Shown here piece by piece: positions 50,984 through 59,439 of a stretch of 64,000 nucleotides of DNA (the first letter of the stretch is position 1; each line of letters opens with the position of its first letter). The translations under genes and the position numbers were made by a program. This stretch comes from JARRON01 sp037383845 (GTDB lineage Bacteria; Pseudomonadota; Gammaproteobacteria; Steroidobacterales; XN24), in the NCBI GenBank assembly GCA_037383845.1, contig JARRON010000004.1, forward strand, positions 1 through 64,000, read 5' to 3'. Under the pieces are notes generated by a model that saw only the letters and a program-made list of their open reading frames with translations, was not told where the DNA came from and ran no database searches.

Positions 50984-51448
50984 GTGTTCCACGTGATCCT
51001 ATTCGAGCCGGAGATCCCGCCGAACACCGGCAATATCATACGCCTGTGTGCCAATACGGGGGCGTCCCTGTCCCTGGTGGGCCGCCTCGGCTTCGAACTC
51101 GACGAGCCGCGGCTGCGGCGGGCGGGCCTGGATTACCATGAGTTCGCGCGCATCGCGCACCATCCGGATCTGTATCGTTGCCTCGAGGCGCTCGGTCAGC
51201 CTCGCCTGTGGTGCTGTTCCAGCCGCGGCGGTGTCCTGCTGGGCCAGGCCGGGTTCGCGCCGGGGGACGCGTTTCTCTTCGGGCCGGAGACCCGGGGCCT
51301 GAGCGATGGCCAGCTGGACATGGTGGCCGAGAGTTACCGCCTGCGAATCCCCATGCGGCCGGGCAACCGCAGCCTGAACCTCTCCAATGCCGTGGCGGTG
51401 ACCGTGTACGAGGCGTGGCGCCAGCAGGATTACTCAGGCGGCGGGTAG
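50984..51448 (+). CDS. trmL: tRNA (cytidine/uridine-34-2'-O)-methyltransferase TrmL
   Basis: SPOUT methyltransferase modifying the wobble base of tRNA-Leu. The 154 residues contain LFEPEIPPNTGNIIRLCANT, GRLGFELDEPRLRRAGLDYHE, FGPETRGL and the knot RPGNRSLNLSNAVAV. The start is a GTG at 50984. It is convergent with gpsA (11 nt apart); in E. coli the same gene also lies near secB-gpsA. Confidence 0.96.
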   Translation: MFHVILFEPEIPPNTGNIIRLCANTGASLSLVGRLGFELDEPRLRRAGLDYHEFARIAHHPDLYRCLEALGQPRLWCCSSRGGVLLGQAGFAPGDAFLFGPETRGLSDGQLDMVAESYRLRIPMRPGNRSLNLSNAVAVTVYEAWRQQDYSGGG

Positions 51449-51459
51449 CGCCGGCGGGC

Positions 51460-52494
51460 TCAGCCGCCGGGGGCGAACTCGCTCTTGAGGTCCCGGGCCA
51501 TCAGGGCCGCCACCGCCGCCTTCGGCTCCGCGCCCTCGTAGAGAATCCGGTAGATCTGCTCGCAGATGGGCATTTCCACGTCTGCGGCCGCCGCTACCCG
51601 GTGAACCGCTTCCGCGGCCAGGACACCCTCCACGACCTGCCGGATTTCCTTTTCGGCTTCCTCCACCGTCTTGCCCCGGGCCAGGGCCAGGCCCATGCGG
51701 CGGTTCCGGGACTGGTCGTCGGTGCAGGTCAGGACCAGGTCGCCCATCCCGGCCAGGCCCATGAACGTCGCCGGCTGCGCACCCAGGGCGACCCCCAGCC
51801 GGGTCATCTCCACCAGGCCGCGGGTGATCAGGGCCACGCGGGTGTTGGCGCCGAAGCCGAGCCCGTCGCTGATGCCGGCACCGATGGCGAGCACGTTTTT
51901 CACCGCACCCCCGACTTCGACGCCCACGATGTCCGACGACGTGTACGCCCTGAAGGACTCCCCGGAAACGCATTCCGCGAGGCGCCGGGCATAAGCTTCG
52001 TCGGCGGCCGCCACGGTCATGGCCGTGGGCAGGCCCATTCCGACTTCCCTGGCGAAGGTGGGTCCGGACAGCACGGCAAGGGGCGTGTGCGGGCCAAGCA
52101 CCTCCCGGGCCACCTGGTGGGGAAGCTTGCCGGTGGAGAGCTCGAAACCCTTGGTGGCCCAGGCGATGTGGGCGTCAGGCCGCAGAAGGGCGCGGATTCG
52201 CCCCAGGACCTCCCGGAAGGCGTGACTCGGCACCGCAACCACGACCAGCGGGGCTTCGGCCAGCGCCCTGTCAAGGTCGGGCTCTACCTCCAGCGCATCC
52301 GGGAACGGGGCGCCGGGCAGGTAATGCTGGTTCTCCCGGTCATCCTGCAGCCGGTCCAGGTGGTCCTGGGGCAGGCCCCAAAGGAGCGTGCGGTGACCGG
52401 TGCGGGCGAACTGGATGGCCAGCGCGGTCCCCCATGAGCCCGCGCCGAGTACGGCGATGGTCTCCTCGGGGGAGACGGCGCCTGAGCCCGTCAC
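51460..52494 (-). CDS. gpsA: Glycerol-3-phosphate dehydrogenase [NAD(P)+] GpsA
   Basis: Makes sn-glycerol-3-phosphate for phospholipids. The 344-residue protein has the Rossmann motif LGAGSWGTALA, VSGPTFA-like SGPTFAREV, the catalytic Lys region VGGAVKNVLAIGAGI and GMGDLVLTCTD. The start is a GTG at 52492-52494, five nt after the secB stop. Order yibN-grxC-secB-gpsA is classical. Confidence 0.96.
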   Translation of the reverse strand: MTGSGAVSPEETIAVLGAGSWGTALAIQFARTGHRTLLWGLPQDHLDRLQDDRENQHYLPGAPFPDALEVEPDLDRALAEAPLVVVAVPSHAFREVLGRIRALLRPDAHIAWATKGFELSTGKLPHQVAREVLGPHTPLAVLSGPTFAREVGMGLPTAMTVAAADEAYARRLAECVSGESFRAYTSSDIVGVEVGGAVKNVLAIGAGISDGLGFGANTRVALITRGLVEMTRLGVALGAQPATFMGLAGMGDLVLTCTDDQSRNRRMGLALARGKTVEEAEKEIRQVVEGVLAAEAVHRVAAAADVEMPICEQIYRILYEGAEPKAAVAALMARDLKSEFAPGG

Positions 52495-52499
52495 GGGAC

Positions 52500-52994
52500 T
52501 CAGCCTTCCGCCGGCGGCTGGCCGGCGGACTCCGCCGCCTCACCCTGGGCGGCCTGCCGTCGCTGGGCCTCGGCCGCCAGTGCGTCGAAATTCACCGGCT
52601 GCAGGTGCAGCGCGGGGAACCCGCCCTTGCCCGACAGGTCGGCGATGGCCTCACGGGCGTAGGGATACAGCTGCTGGGGACAGAAGGTCGCCATCACGCG
52701 GCCCTTGTCGGCGTCGCTGAGACCCTGCAGCACGAAGACTCCGGCCTGCTGGACCTCGACAAGGAAAGCGGTCTTGTCGTCGTGCTTAGCCTCGACCGTC
52801 AGGGTCAGCACAACCTCGTGATTGCCGTCGCCGAGCACCGCCTGCTTGGTGCCGATGTTCAGGGTCACGGACGGGCGCCATTCGCCGCCGAAAATTTCCG
52901 GGCTGTTGGGCGCTTCAAAGGAGCAGTCCTTCAGGTAGACCTTCTGAAGCGCAACAGTGATGCGGCCAGCGCCGTCGTTGGTGGTATCAGTCAT
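52500..52994 (-). CDS. secB: Protein-export chaperone SecB
   Basis: Tetrameric chaperone delivering precursors to SecA. The 164-residue product (E. coli 155) shows VYLKDCSFEAPNSPEIF near the N-terminus and TFCPQQLYPYAREAIADL plus GGFPALHLQPVNFDAL in the C-terminal half, ending in an Ala/Gln-rich tail. The start ATG overlaps the grxC stop (ATGA). Confidence 0.97.
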   Translation of the reverse strand: MTDTTNDGAGRITVALQKVYLKDCSFEAPNSPEIFGGEWRPSVTLNIGTKQAVLGDGNHEVVLTLTVEAKHDDKTAFLVEVQQAGVFVLQGLSDADKGRVMATFCPQQLYPYAREAIADLSGKGGFPALHLQPVNFDALAAEAQRRQAAQGEAAESAGQPPAEG

Positions 52995-53305
52995 CGCAAT
53001 TCCTCGGTGGGATGTGTCTGGTTCCGGGCGGTCTCGTCCGACCCCGCAAGCAAGGAATCAAGCTCGCCCGCAAGGTCTAGGGCGCGCAGATCGTCGAAGC
53101 CTCCGATGTGCCGGCCGCCGATGAAGATCTGGGGAACCGTTCGGCGGCGGCTGCGGATTTCCATCTCCCGCCGCTTCTCCGGCTCCCGGTCCACCCGGAT
53201 TTCTTCCCAGGTGACGCCCTTGTCGTGAAGCAGCGATACCGCCGCCATGCAGTAGGGGCAGTACGGCGTGAGATACATTTCTACGCGGGTCGTGGCGCCG
53301 GTCAT
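52991..53305 (-). CDS. grxC: Glutaredoxin 3 (GrxC)
   Basis: Dithiol glutaredoxin, 104 residues. Active site CPYC at residues 16-19, cis-Pro loop TVPQIFI and GGFDDL GSH-binding motif are all present. It exceeds the usual ~83-85 residues by a charged C-terminal tail (about 18 residues) that is not part of the fold. ATGA overlaps on both sides, with yibN upstream and secB downstream. Confidence 0.95.
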   Translation of the reverse strand: MTGATTRVEMYLTPYCPYCMAAVSLLHDKGVTWEEIRVDREPEKRREMEIRSRRRTVPQIFIGGRHIGGFDDLRALDLAGELDSLLAGSDETARNQTHPTEELR

Positions 53306-53748
53306 GAGCTGCCCTTCTTGCGTCCCTTGCCGCGTACCACCGGGAGATTCTCCGCCTTCCAGGCGTTGAGGCCGCCGCGCAGGTTCACCACGTCCTCGAT
53401 CCCGCGCGCCCGCAGCATCTGCACAGCCCGGCCGGAGGCCATGCCGTTGTCACAGTAGACCACGACGGGGCGGCCCTTGAGGTTCTCCAGGGTGCCGCCG
53501 GCGGACTCGAAGTCCGAAAGGGGGATATTGCGCGCATTGAGCACGTGGCCCTTGTCGAACTGTGCCGGCGCGCGGACATCGACAACGGCGGCGTCATTGT
53601 TGATAAGGCCCACGGCCTCCAGCGGGCCCATGTCCCGCCCGCCCCGAAGCCGCTGGCGGATTTCATAGCCGATGACCAGCACGGTCACGGCGACGAGGCC
53701 GCCCGCGAGGAACGGGTGGTTGGCGGCGTATTCGACTAGACGGTCCAT
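53302..53748 (-). CDS. yibN: Membrane-anchored rhodanese-like protein (YibN)
   Basis: A 148-residue protein with one N-terminal TM (PFLAGGLVAVTVLVIGYEI) and a cytoplasmic rhodanese domain (VVDVRAPAQFDKGHVLNARNIPLSDF). The active-site loop is YCDNGMASGR with the catalytic Cys. Function is probably sulfur or redox related; YibN has also been linked to membrane-protein biogenesis in E. coli. The ATG at 53746-53748 is preferred to a longer frame. First gene of yibN-grxC-secB-gpsA and divergent from envC. Confidence 0.93.
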   Translation of the reverse strand: MDRLVEYAANHPFLAGGLVAVTVLVIGYEIRQRLRGGRDMGPLEAVGLINNDAAVVDVRAPAQFDKGHVLNARNIPLSDFESAGGTLENLKGRPVVVYCDNGMASGRAVQMLRARGIEDVVNLRGGLNAWKAENLPVVRGKGRKKGSS

Positions 53749-53845
53749 CGCGGCTTCCGGGAAAGATTCAAGCCGACCATTATAACCGGGACGAGGGCCG
53801 GGCTTGCCCGTCTCCGGCCATGGAATACACTCGCTGCCTTCAAGA

Positions 53846-55027
53846 ATGCATCCCGCCGTGTCACCTCTCCTGCGCCAACGCCTCCCCGTCGTTCTCCTGG
53901 CCGCTTTGCTTGCGCTGGGGACGGCCGTGCCAACGTTCGCTGAAGACCCGGTCCCGGAGCGCCAGCTTGAGGTGCTCAGGGAGCGTATTGCCGATCTCCA
54001 GGCCCAGATCCGCCGGGACACCGAGCGTCGCAGCGAGGAGGCGGCTGCCCTGCGGGACGCGGAGGAGGCAGTGGCGCGGGCGGCCCGGGCCCTGGAGGCT
54101 ACGCGCCGGGAGCGGGCGGCCAGCCGGGATCGGCTGGACCAGCTCCGGGCCCGGCAGGCGGAAATGGAGGCGGCCCTGTCCCGGGACGCCGACGCGCTGG
54201 CCGGCGAGGTCCGGTCCGCCTGGATGGCGGGACGTGAATCGAAACTTAAGCTCGTGATGAGCCAGGCGGATCCGGCGCGCCTGGGACGGATGCTGGCCTT
54301 CTACGGTTACCTGGCGCGTGACCGGGCCGGGCGTATCGACACGGCGCGCGAGCGCCTGGCGACCCTGGCGGAGGTGCAGGCCCAGGTGAGGACCGAGGCC
54401 CGGCGCCTGGCCGAGGCGGAGCGCAAGCGCGAAACGGAGCTGGCCGCCCTGGAGGCGGCCCGCGGCGATCGGGCCGGGGCCGTGGCGAACCTGGAGGCGT
54501 CCCTCCGCCGTTCGGGCCGGGAGGTGGCGACCCTGGAGGAGGAGGCCGAGGCCCTGGAGTCCCTCATCCGGGAACTGCGCGCGGCGGTGGCGGACCTGGC
54601 GGTCCCTGACTCGGCCCCCTTCGCCGACCAGAAGGGCAGCCTGGAATGGCCCGCCCGGGGGCCGCTCGCCCGGGACTTCGGCGACCGGCGGGGGGCCGGG
54701 CCCCGGTCCACGGGTGTCCTGATCGACGTTCCCCGGGGCACGGAAGTCAGGGCCATCTGGTCCGGGCGTGTCGCCTATGCGGACTGGCTGCCCGGGCTGG
54801 GACTGCTGCTCATCGTCGAACACGGCGACGGGTACATGAGCCTGTACGGCCACAACGAAGTGCTGTTCAAGACCGTGGGAGACTGGGTTCGGTCCGGGGA
54901 GGTGATCGCGTCCGCGGGGGACACCGGCGGCCGGGAGCACGCGGGGCTTTACTTCGAGATTCGCAAAGGGCGCAGGCCGGAAAACCCTCAACCCTGGTTT
55001 GCGAACCGCCCGGACCGGGCGCGGTAG
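53846..55027 (+). CDS. envC: Murein hydrolase activator EnvC
   Basis: Periplasmic activator of the amidases AmiA/AmiB in cell separation. The 393-residue protein has a signal peptide (PVVLLAALLALGTAVPTFA), a long coiled coil (about 30-255) rich in Arg/Glu/Ala, and a C-terminal LytM domain (WSGRVAYADWLPGLGLLLIVEHGDGYMSLYG; ENPQPWF). The LytM zinc ligands are degenerate (RSTGVLI where active enzymes have HxxxD), as in E. coli EnvC, so it is an activator, not a peptidase. gpmI, frequently adjacent, is absent. Confidence 0.93.
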   Translation: MHPAVSPLLRQRLPVVLLAALLALGTAVPTFAEDPVPERQLEVLRERIADLQAQIRRDTERRSEEAAALRDAEEAVARAARALEATRRERAASRDRLDQLRARQAEMEAALSRDADALAGEVRSAWMAGRESKLKLVMSQADPARLGRMLAFYGYLARDRAGRIDTARERLATLAEVQAQVRTEARRLAEAERKRETELAALEAARGDRAGAVANLEASLRRSGREVATLEEEAEALESLIRELRAAVADLAVPDSAPFADQKGSLEWPARGPLARDFGDRRGAGPRSTGVLIDVPRGTEVRAIWSGRVAYADWLPGLGLLLIVEHGDGYMSLYGHNEVLFKTVGDWVRSGEVIASAGDTGGREHAGLYFEIRKGRRPENPQPWFANRPDRAR

Positions 55028-55033
55028 CTGGAA

Positions 55034-55051
55034 CTCATTGAAACTAATGAG
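55034..55051. repeat. Short A/T-rich dyad between envC and the protease gene
   Basis: CTCATT-GAAACT-AATGAG is a perfect 6-bp inverted repeat seven nt after the envC stop, in a spacer of 179 nt with relatively low GC. There is no T-tract, so it is not an intrinsic terminator; it could be an operator or chance. Confidence 0.4.
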
Positions 55052-55206
55052 ATACGAGCCCCTTCGTCTACGTAATGATGTATACAATATGGTGCATAGC
55101 AAAGCCGGGGTGGATCGGTCTGCTGCTCTTGCTACCTGCGTTCCTTGCGGCGGCGCCGTCTGTGTTATTTTCCGGCGGCCATTGTCCAAACCTGGCAGGC
55201 GATCGG

Positions 55207-56400
55207 ATGTCGTTGAAAGCCCGAGGATTGCTGGCGATTGTCATCGGTCTGTCCCTGGGGATCTCGCTGACCCTCGGGTCGTCGGTGCTGGCCGAGCGCC
55301 ATCCGTCAGAGACGGACGACTCATTGCCGTGGGAGGAGGCCCGGCTCCTGGCCGAGGTCCTGGAGCGGGTTCGCGAGGACTACGTTGAGCCCGTGGACGA
55401 CCAGCGCCTCATCGAGGCAGCGATTCGCGGCATGGTGGAGGACCTGGACCCCCATTCGGCCTATCTCGACCCGTCCGCCTACCAGGACATCCAGATCAGC
55501 ACCAGCGGCAGCTACTCCGGCGTCGGCCTGGAGGTCAGTGTCGAGCAGGGACAGGTGGTCGTGGTCTCCCCGCTGGACGAGGGCCCCGCGGCCCGGGCCG
55601 GTGTTCTCGCCGGGGATGTGATCCTCAGTGTCGACGGGATGCCCGTGGACACGGACAACCTGCAGGACACCGTCGACCGGCTGCGCGGCCCGGCCGGCAC
55701 CCGTGTCGTCCTGGCGGTTCGGCGCGAAGCGCCGGACGACCCCCTGACGTTCGAACTGGTCCGCGGACGGGTAGACGTGCACAGCGTGCGCCACTCCATG
55801 CCGGAGCCGGGCTACGGCTACGTCCGGATCAGCCACTTCAGCGAGACCACCGCATCGGACCTGGAACTCGCCGTGAGCGACCTCCGTCGCGCGGCGGGTG
55901 GGACCCTGTCGGGACTCGTCCTCGACCTCAGGAACAACCCGGGCGGCGTCCTGGAAGCGGCGGTCGCCGTCTCCGACGCATTCCTGGACGACGGGATTAT
56001 CGTCTCTGCCGAGGGCCGGATGCCGGACGCGGTGTTCGAGGCCGACGCCTCGCCTGGCGACCTGCTGGAGGGCGCGCCCCTGGCCGTTCTCGTGAATTCC
56101 GGGTCGGCCTCCGCCTCCGAGATCGTCGCAGGGGCGCTCCAGGACCACGGGCGGGCCACGGTCCTGGGCTCGGTCACTTTCGGCAAGGGCTCCGTGCAGA
56201 CGGTGATGCCCCTTTCTCACGGCCGGGCCATCAAGCTCACCACCTCCCGTTATTTCACGCCTTCCGGGCGTTCCATCCATCAGCGCGGTATCGAGCCGGA
56301 CCTTCGGGTCGACGCCGTGGCCGGGGAGGGCGGCGAGGAAGACCCTGCCCTCGCGCGTGCTCTGGGCGTGCTGAAATCCCGCCAGGTCGCCCGGCGCTGA
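55207..56400 (+). CDS. ctpA: Carboxy-terminal processing protease (S41, CtpA type)
   Basis: Periplasmic/exported serine protease, 397 residues. N-terminal signal/anchor (GLLAIVIGLSLGISLTLGSSVLA), S41 domain with PDZ (GVGLEVSVEQGQVVVVSPLDEGPAARAGVLAGDVI), catalytic Ser in NSGSASASEIV and Lys in VTFGKGSVQTV. The order envC-ctpA is typical of pseudomonads and relatives. The ATG at 55207 was chosen over an open frame beginning at 55075. The stop overlaps the probable CTG start of the next gene. Confidence 0.95.
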   Translation: MSLKARGLLAIVIGLSLGISLTLGSSVLAERHPSETDDSLPWEEARLLAEVLERVREDYVEPVDDQRLIEAAIRGMVEDLDPHSAYLDPSAYQDIQISTSGSYSGVGLEVSVEQGQVVVVSPLDEGPAARAGVLAGDVILSVDGMPVDTDNLQDTVDRLRGPAGTRVVLAVRREAPDDPLTFELVRGRVDVHSVRHSMPEPGYGYVRISHFSETTASDLELAVSDLRRAAGGTLSGLVLDLRNNPGGVLEAAVAVSDAFLDDGIIVSAEGRMPDAVFEADASPGDLLEGAPLAVLVNSGSASASEIVAGALQDHGRATVLGSVTFGKGSVQTVMPLSHGRAIKLTTSRYFTPSGRSIHQRGIEPDLRVDAVAGEGGEEDPALARALGVLKSRQVARR

Positions 56401-57209
56401 GCCGTTCGGGGCATCTTCTGGCCGGGCTGCTGGCCTTCGCTATCGCGACGGCCGCCTCTGCCCAGTCTGCCGCTGTCCCCCGGGTGGCGCTGATCGTTGA
56501 CGACCTCGGCAACCGCCGCAGCGACGCGATCCGGGTGCCGGCCCTGCCGGGACCGGTGGCATGCGCTGTGCTCCCGGGCACGCCCTACGCGGAGCGGGTC
56601 GCCCACGCCTGTGCCGACGCGGGGAAGCCGGTGATGCTGCATCTGCCGATGGAGAGCCTCGACGGCGCCGCCGATCCGGGTCCCGGCACCCTGGTGGTGG
56701 GCGCCGCCCGTGCCGACATCCGTCGCCGCCTCGATCTCGCTTTGGCCTCCGTGCCCCGGGTCGCCGGCGTCAACAACCACATGGGCAGCGCCTTTACGTC
56801 CCGGGTGGCCCACACCTGGTGGCTCATGGACGCCCTGGCCGCGAAAGGCCTGTGGTTCGTGGACAGCTACACGGCACTCTCGAGTGTGGCCATGCCCGTG
56901 GCGGCCATGGCCGGCGTCCCCGCGCGGCGACGGGACGTATTCCTGGATCATGACAGGGCCCCGGCAGCCATCGGCAGGGCGTGGCAGCGGCTGCTGCAGA
57001 CCGCCCACCGGCAGGGGAGCGCCCTCGGAATCGCACATCCTTACCCGGAAACGCTGGAGACACTGGAAAGGCTTCTTCCCCAACTCGCCGCCGGGGGTTT
57101 CTCCCTGGTTTCCCCGGCCGATATGATGGACGAAACCCACGCAGGGGAAACGCCATGGCCCGTGTACTCGTCCCCCTGGCCGACGGCTTCGAAGAAATCG
57201 AGGCCGTGA
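56397..57209 (+). CDS. Divergent polysaccharide deacetylase (YibQ/DUF610)
   Basis: Exported protein of the YibQ family, a NodB-like deacetylase fold, probably acting on cell-wall or peptide substrates. The conserved domain begins VALIVDDLGNR and continues LPGTPYAERVAHACADAGKPVMLHLPME and VNNHMGSAFTS. The first ATG/GTG/TTG start in frame (GTG 56484) sits inside the domain. The frame upstream encodes a good signal peptide (GHLLAGLLAFAIATAASAQS) opening with CTG at 56397, which overlaps the ctpA stop as CTGA. I therefore propose a CTG start (270 residues), with moderate certainty. The 3' end overlaps the DJ-1 gene by 55 nt. Confidence 0.82.
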   Translation: MSRSGHLLAGLLAFAIATAASAQSAAVPRVALIVDDLGNRRSDAIRVPALPGPVACAVLPGTPYAERVAHACADAGKPVMLHLPMESLDGAADPGPGTLVVGAARADIRRRLDLALASVPRVAGVNNHMGSAFTSRVAHTWWLMDALAAKGLWFVDSYTALSSVAMPVAAMAGVPARRRDVFLDHDRAPAAIGRAWQRLLQTAHRQGSALGIAHPYPETLETLERLLPQLAAGGFSLVSPADMMDETHAGETPWPVYSSPWPTASKKSRP

Positions 57210-57709
57210 CCGTCATCGATATCCTTCGAAGAGCGGAAATTGAAGTGGTGACCGCCGGCCTGGGTCAGGGCCCCGCCCGCGGTTCCCGGGACATCCACGT
57301 CGTGCCGGACACGGTGCTGGACACCGTGCAGGACGAGGACTTCGACATGGTTGTGCTGCCAGGCGGGCTTGCCGGCGCGGACAACCTTCAGAACGACGGG
57401 CGGATCATCGCCCTTCTGAAGCGGCTGGCGGCTGGCGGCCGTGTCACGGCGGCCATATGCGCTGCCCCCCGGGTGCTGGCCGCGGCGGGACTCCTGGAGA
57501 ACCGGACAGCCACGGGGTTCCCGGGCCTCCTGGACCCGGTCAGCACGCCGGGTCTGTCGCTGAGCGAGGCACCCGTGGTGGAGGACGGGACCGTGATCAC
57601 GTCCAGGGGGCCGGGTACCGCCATGGATTTTGCCCTGGCCCTGGTGGAGAGGCTGGCCGGCCGCGCGGTACGGGTCAACGTCGAGGGTCGCCTGCAGCGC
57701 CCCGACTGA
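57155..57709 (+). CDS. DJ-1/PfpI family protein (YajL-like)
   Basis: A 184-residue DJ-1 superfamily protein. Nucleophile-elbow Cys in AAICAAPRVL near residue 105, the conserved Glu in ADGFEEIEAV near residue 15, and PGGLAGADNL. Family members are thiol-protecting chaperones or glyoxalase/deglycase-like enzymes. The ATG at 57155 follows AGGGGA and overlaps the deacetylase gene by 55 nt. Length and alignment match YajL/ThiJ-type members. Confidence 0.92.
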   Translation: MARVLVPLADGFEEIEAVTVIDILRRAEIEVVTAGLGQGPARGSRDIHVVPDTVLDTVQDEDFDMVVLPGGLAGADNLQNDGRIIALLKRLAAGGRVTAAICAAPRVLAAAGLLENRTATGFPGLLDPVSTPGLSLSEAPVVEDGTVITSRGPGTAMDFALALVERLAGRAVRVNVEGRLQRPD

Positions 57710-57724
57710 GGGCGCCGGGGCGAA

Positions 57725-58822
57725 GTGCCCGTGAAGCGCTTTCGGCAGGCCTTTCCGCGGGACCTCCGGGAGGAGATGGACCAGGCCGAGCTGCGGGGTT
57801 TTGCCCGCAGCGTCTCCGAAGTGGAATGGCTTCTGCTGGCACTGGTGGCGATCTACCTGGTCGCGCCGGGGATCGAGATTCCGAACCGCACTCTCGCCGT
57901 GGTGGCCTGGGGCCTGTTTGCCTCCTTGTCGCTGATCTTCCGATTTCTGCCCATGTTCCGGCGGCAGACACGCCTGAAGATCGCCCTCCAGACCCTGTTC
58001 ATGATCGCTTTCACCACCGCCGTGGTGTTCGCCGTCGGCGCGACCAGCAGCCATCTCCTGAGCCTGTATCTGCTGCCGGTCATCGTCAGCGCCCTCACCC
58101 TGGGCCGCTGGACGACGCTGCTGATGGTGGTGCTGGCGGCCGTCGGGTTCGTGATGGCCTCGGTGCTCGCCGCACCCTCCGGCACCCTCACGGTGGGATT
58201 CGTCATGGAGCTGGCGGTAAACCTCGGCCCGTTCCTGCTCATCGCCATGGTCACCACCATGCTCGCTTACGAGATGGAGGTGGCCCGGAGCCGGATCCGC
58301 ACCCTGTCGGAGACCGACGAGCTCACCGGCCTTTACAACGTCCGCGCGTTCTCCCGCGTTCTCAAGCGTGAGCACGAAAAAGCCGTCCGGCACCGCCGAA
58401 GCTACACGGTGCTCATGCTCGACCTGGACGGGCTGAAGACCATCAACGACGGCTACGGCCACGAGGTGGGCAACCGGGCCATCATCCTGGTGGCCAACGT
58501 CATCACCCGGCTGATCCGTTCCACGGATGCGGCGGCCCGTTACGGCGGAGACGAGTTCGTGGTGCTGTTGTCGGAGACGGGCGCGGAAGACGCCGGCATC
58601 GTTGCCAAGCGCATTCGCCAGGCCGTAGGCCGGGCAAGCATCGAAGTCTCCGGCGCCATGGTGAAGCCTTCCGTGAGTGCCGGCGCGGCGAGCTTTCCGG
58701 AAGACGGCGACGAGCCCCAGGAGCTCATCGTCAAGGCCGATCACGCCATGTACCGGGAGAAGGAATCGCTCCGGATGGCAGCCGAGGCCGGATCCGGCGC
58801 ACGACGGGAAGCTCCCGGATGA
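57725..58822 (+). CDS. Membrane diguanylate cyclase (GGDEF) with intact inhibitory site
   Basis: A 365-residue predicted c-di-GMP synthase. The N-terminal 175 residues carry about five or six TM segments (WLLLALVAIYLVAPG; VVAWGLFASLSLIF; ALQTLFMIAFTTAVVFAVG and others), then a GGDEF domain from DELTGLYNVRAF with catalytic motif RYGGDEF. The RxxD inhibitory site RSTD is at the proper distance before it, so product inhibition is expected. Start GTG 57725 or GTG 57731, not resolved. The stop overlaps the next gene (ATGA). Confidence 0.9.
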   Translation: MPVKRFRQAFPRDLREEMDQAELRGFARSVSEVEWLLLALVAIYLVAPGIEIPNRTLAVVAWGLFASLSLIFRFLPMFRRQTRLKIALQTLFMIAFTTAVVFAVGATSSHLLSLYLLPVIVSALTLGRWTTLLMVVLAAVGFVMASVLAAPSGTLTVGFVMELAVNLGPFLLIAMVTTMLAYEMEVARSRIRTLSETDELTGLYNVRAFSRVLKREHEKAVRHRRSYTVLMLDLDGLKTINDGYGHEVGNRAIILVANVITRLIRSTDAAARYGGDEFVVLLSETGAEDAGIVAKRIRQAVGRASIEVSGAMVKPSVSAGAASFPEDGDEPQELIVKADHAMYREKESLRMAAEAGSGARREAPG

Positions 58823-59217
58823 GTGCGTCGCCCCCCTTTGCCGGCGGCTGCCTCTGCGGGGCGGTCCGCTTCCGCGTTACCGGGCCCACGAAGTGGTGTG
58901 CCCACTGTCACTGCACGCTGTGCCGCCGCGCCCACGGGGCGGCCTTTGTGACCTGGGTCGGACTGGAGGACGTCCACTTCAAGCTGGACTCGGACCCCAC
59001 CCTGGCCTGGTACGAGTCCACACCGGGCGCGCAGCGGGGCTTCTGTTCCCGCTGCGGCACGACCCTGCTGTTCCGTTCCGCGCGCTGGCCCGGCGAGATG
59101 CACGTCACGAGGGCGGCTTTCGATGGCGACATCGACCGGGCGCCGGCAGGCCACGCCTACTTCAGCACCCACGTGGAATGGGCGCGGGTGGACGATGATC
59201 TCCCCGTCCGGCGCTGA
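58819..59217 (+). CDS. GFA/CENP-V family zinc protein
   Basis: A 132-residue GFA-domain protein. Cysteine pattern GGCLCGAVRF, WCAHCHCTLCRR and FCSRCGT supports two zinc sites of the Mss4-like fold. Family named after a glutathione-dependent formaldehyde-activating enzyme, but most members are uncharacterised. ATGA-coupled to the preceding diguanylate cyclase gene, though a functional link is not evident. Followed by 222 nt without a recognisable gene. Confidence 0.92.
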   Translation: MSASPPFAGGCLCGAVRFRVTGPTKWCAHCHCTLCRRAHGAAFVTWVGLEDVHFKLDSDPTLAWYESTPGAQRGFCSRCGTTLLFRSARWPGEMHVTRAAFDGDIDRAPAGHAYFSTHVEWARVDDDLPVRR

Positions 59218-59439
59218 CCCGGGGGTGGCGGCACCGCCCAGGGCGCTGGCAGAGTCCGCTGCTGCTCACTTCCCGGGCGGGTTGCCGGGTGGCGACGCGA
59301 GGGCTGCGGGCTGTCGACGGGATCGCCCGGATCGCGGCGGGGTGCGTGTTCTCAGCGTATGCCGGCACCACGTGGTCTTCCCCGGTGATCAGCGGCGGCG
59401 CGATAGGCAGCGAAGGCCTGATGAACCTGGAGGGGGCAC
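59218..59439. other. Intergenic region without recognisable gene
   Basis: High-GC spacer between the GFA-domain and RidA genes. Short open frames cross it but lack family features, and they run on antisense or out of frame into neighbours. A Shine-Dalgarno GGAGG for the RidA gene ends the segment. Confidence 0.5.

Noticed and set aside
50985..51000. A third parS-like site at the trmL start (TGTTCCACGTGATCCT)
   Set aside because: Only 13 of 16 positions match and the right half is broken. The similarity follows from the VFHVI codons, so I do not call it a ParB site.
51451..51470. G/C hairpin between trmL and gpsA as a bidirectional terminator
   Set aside because: Stem CCGGCGG/CCGCCGG exists but no T-tract follows on either strand and it overlaps the gpsA stop; evidence too weak.
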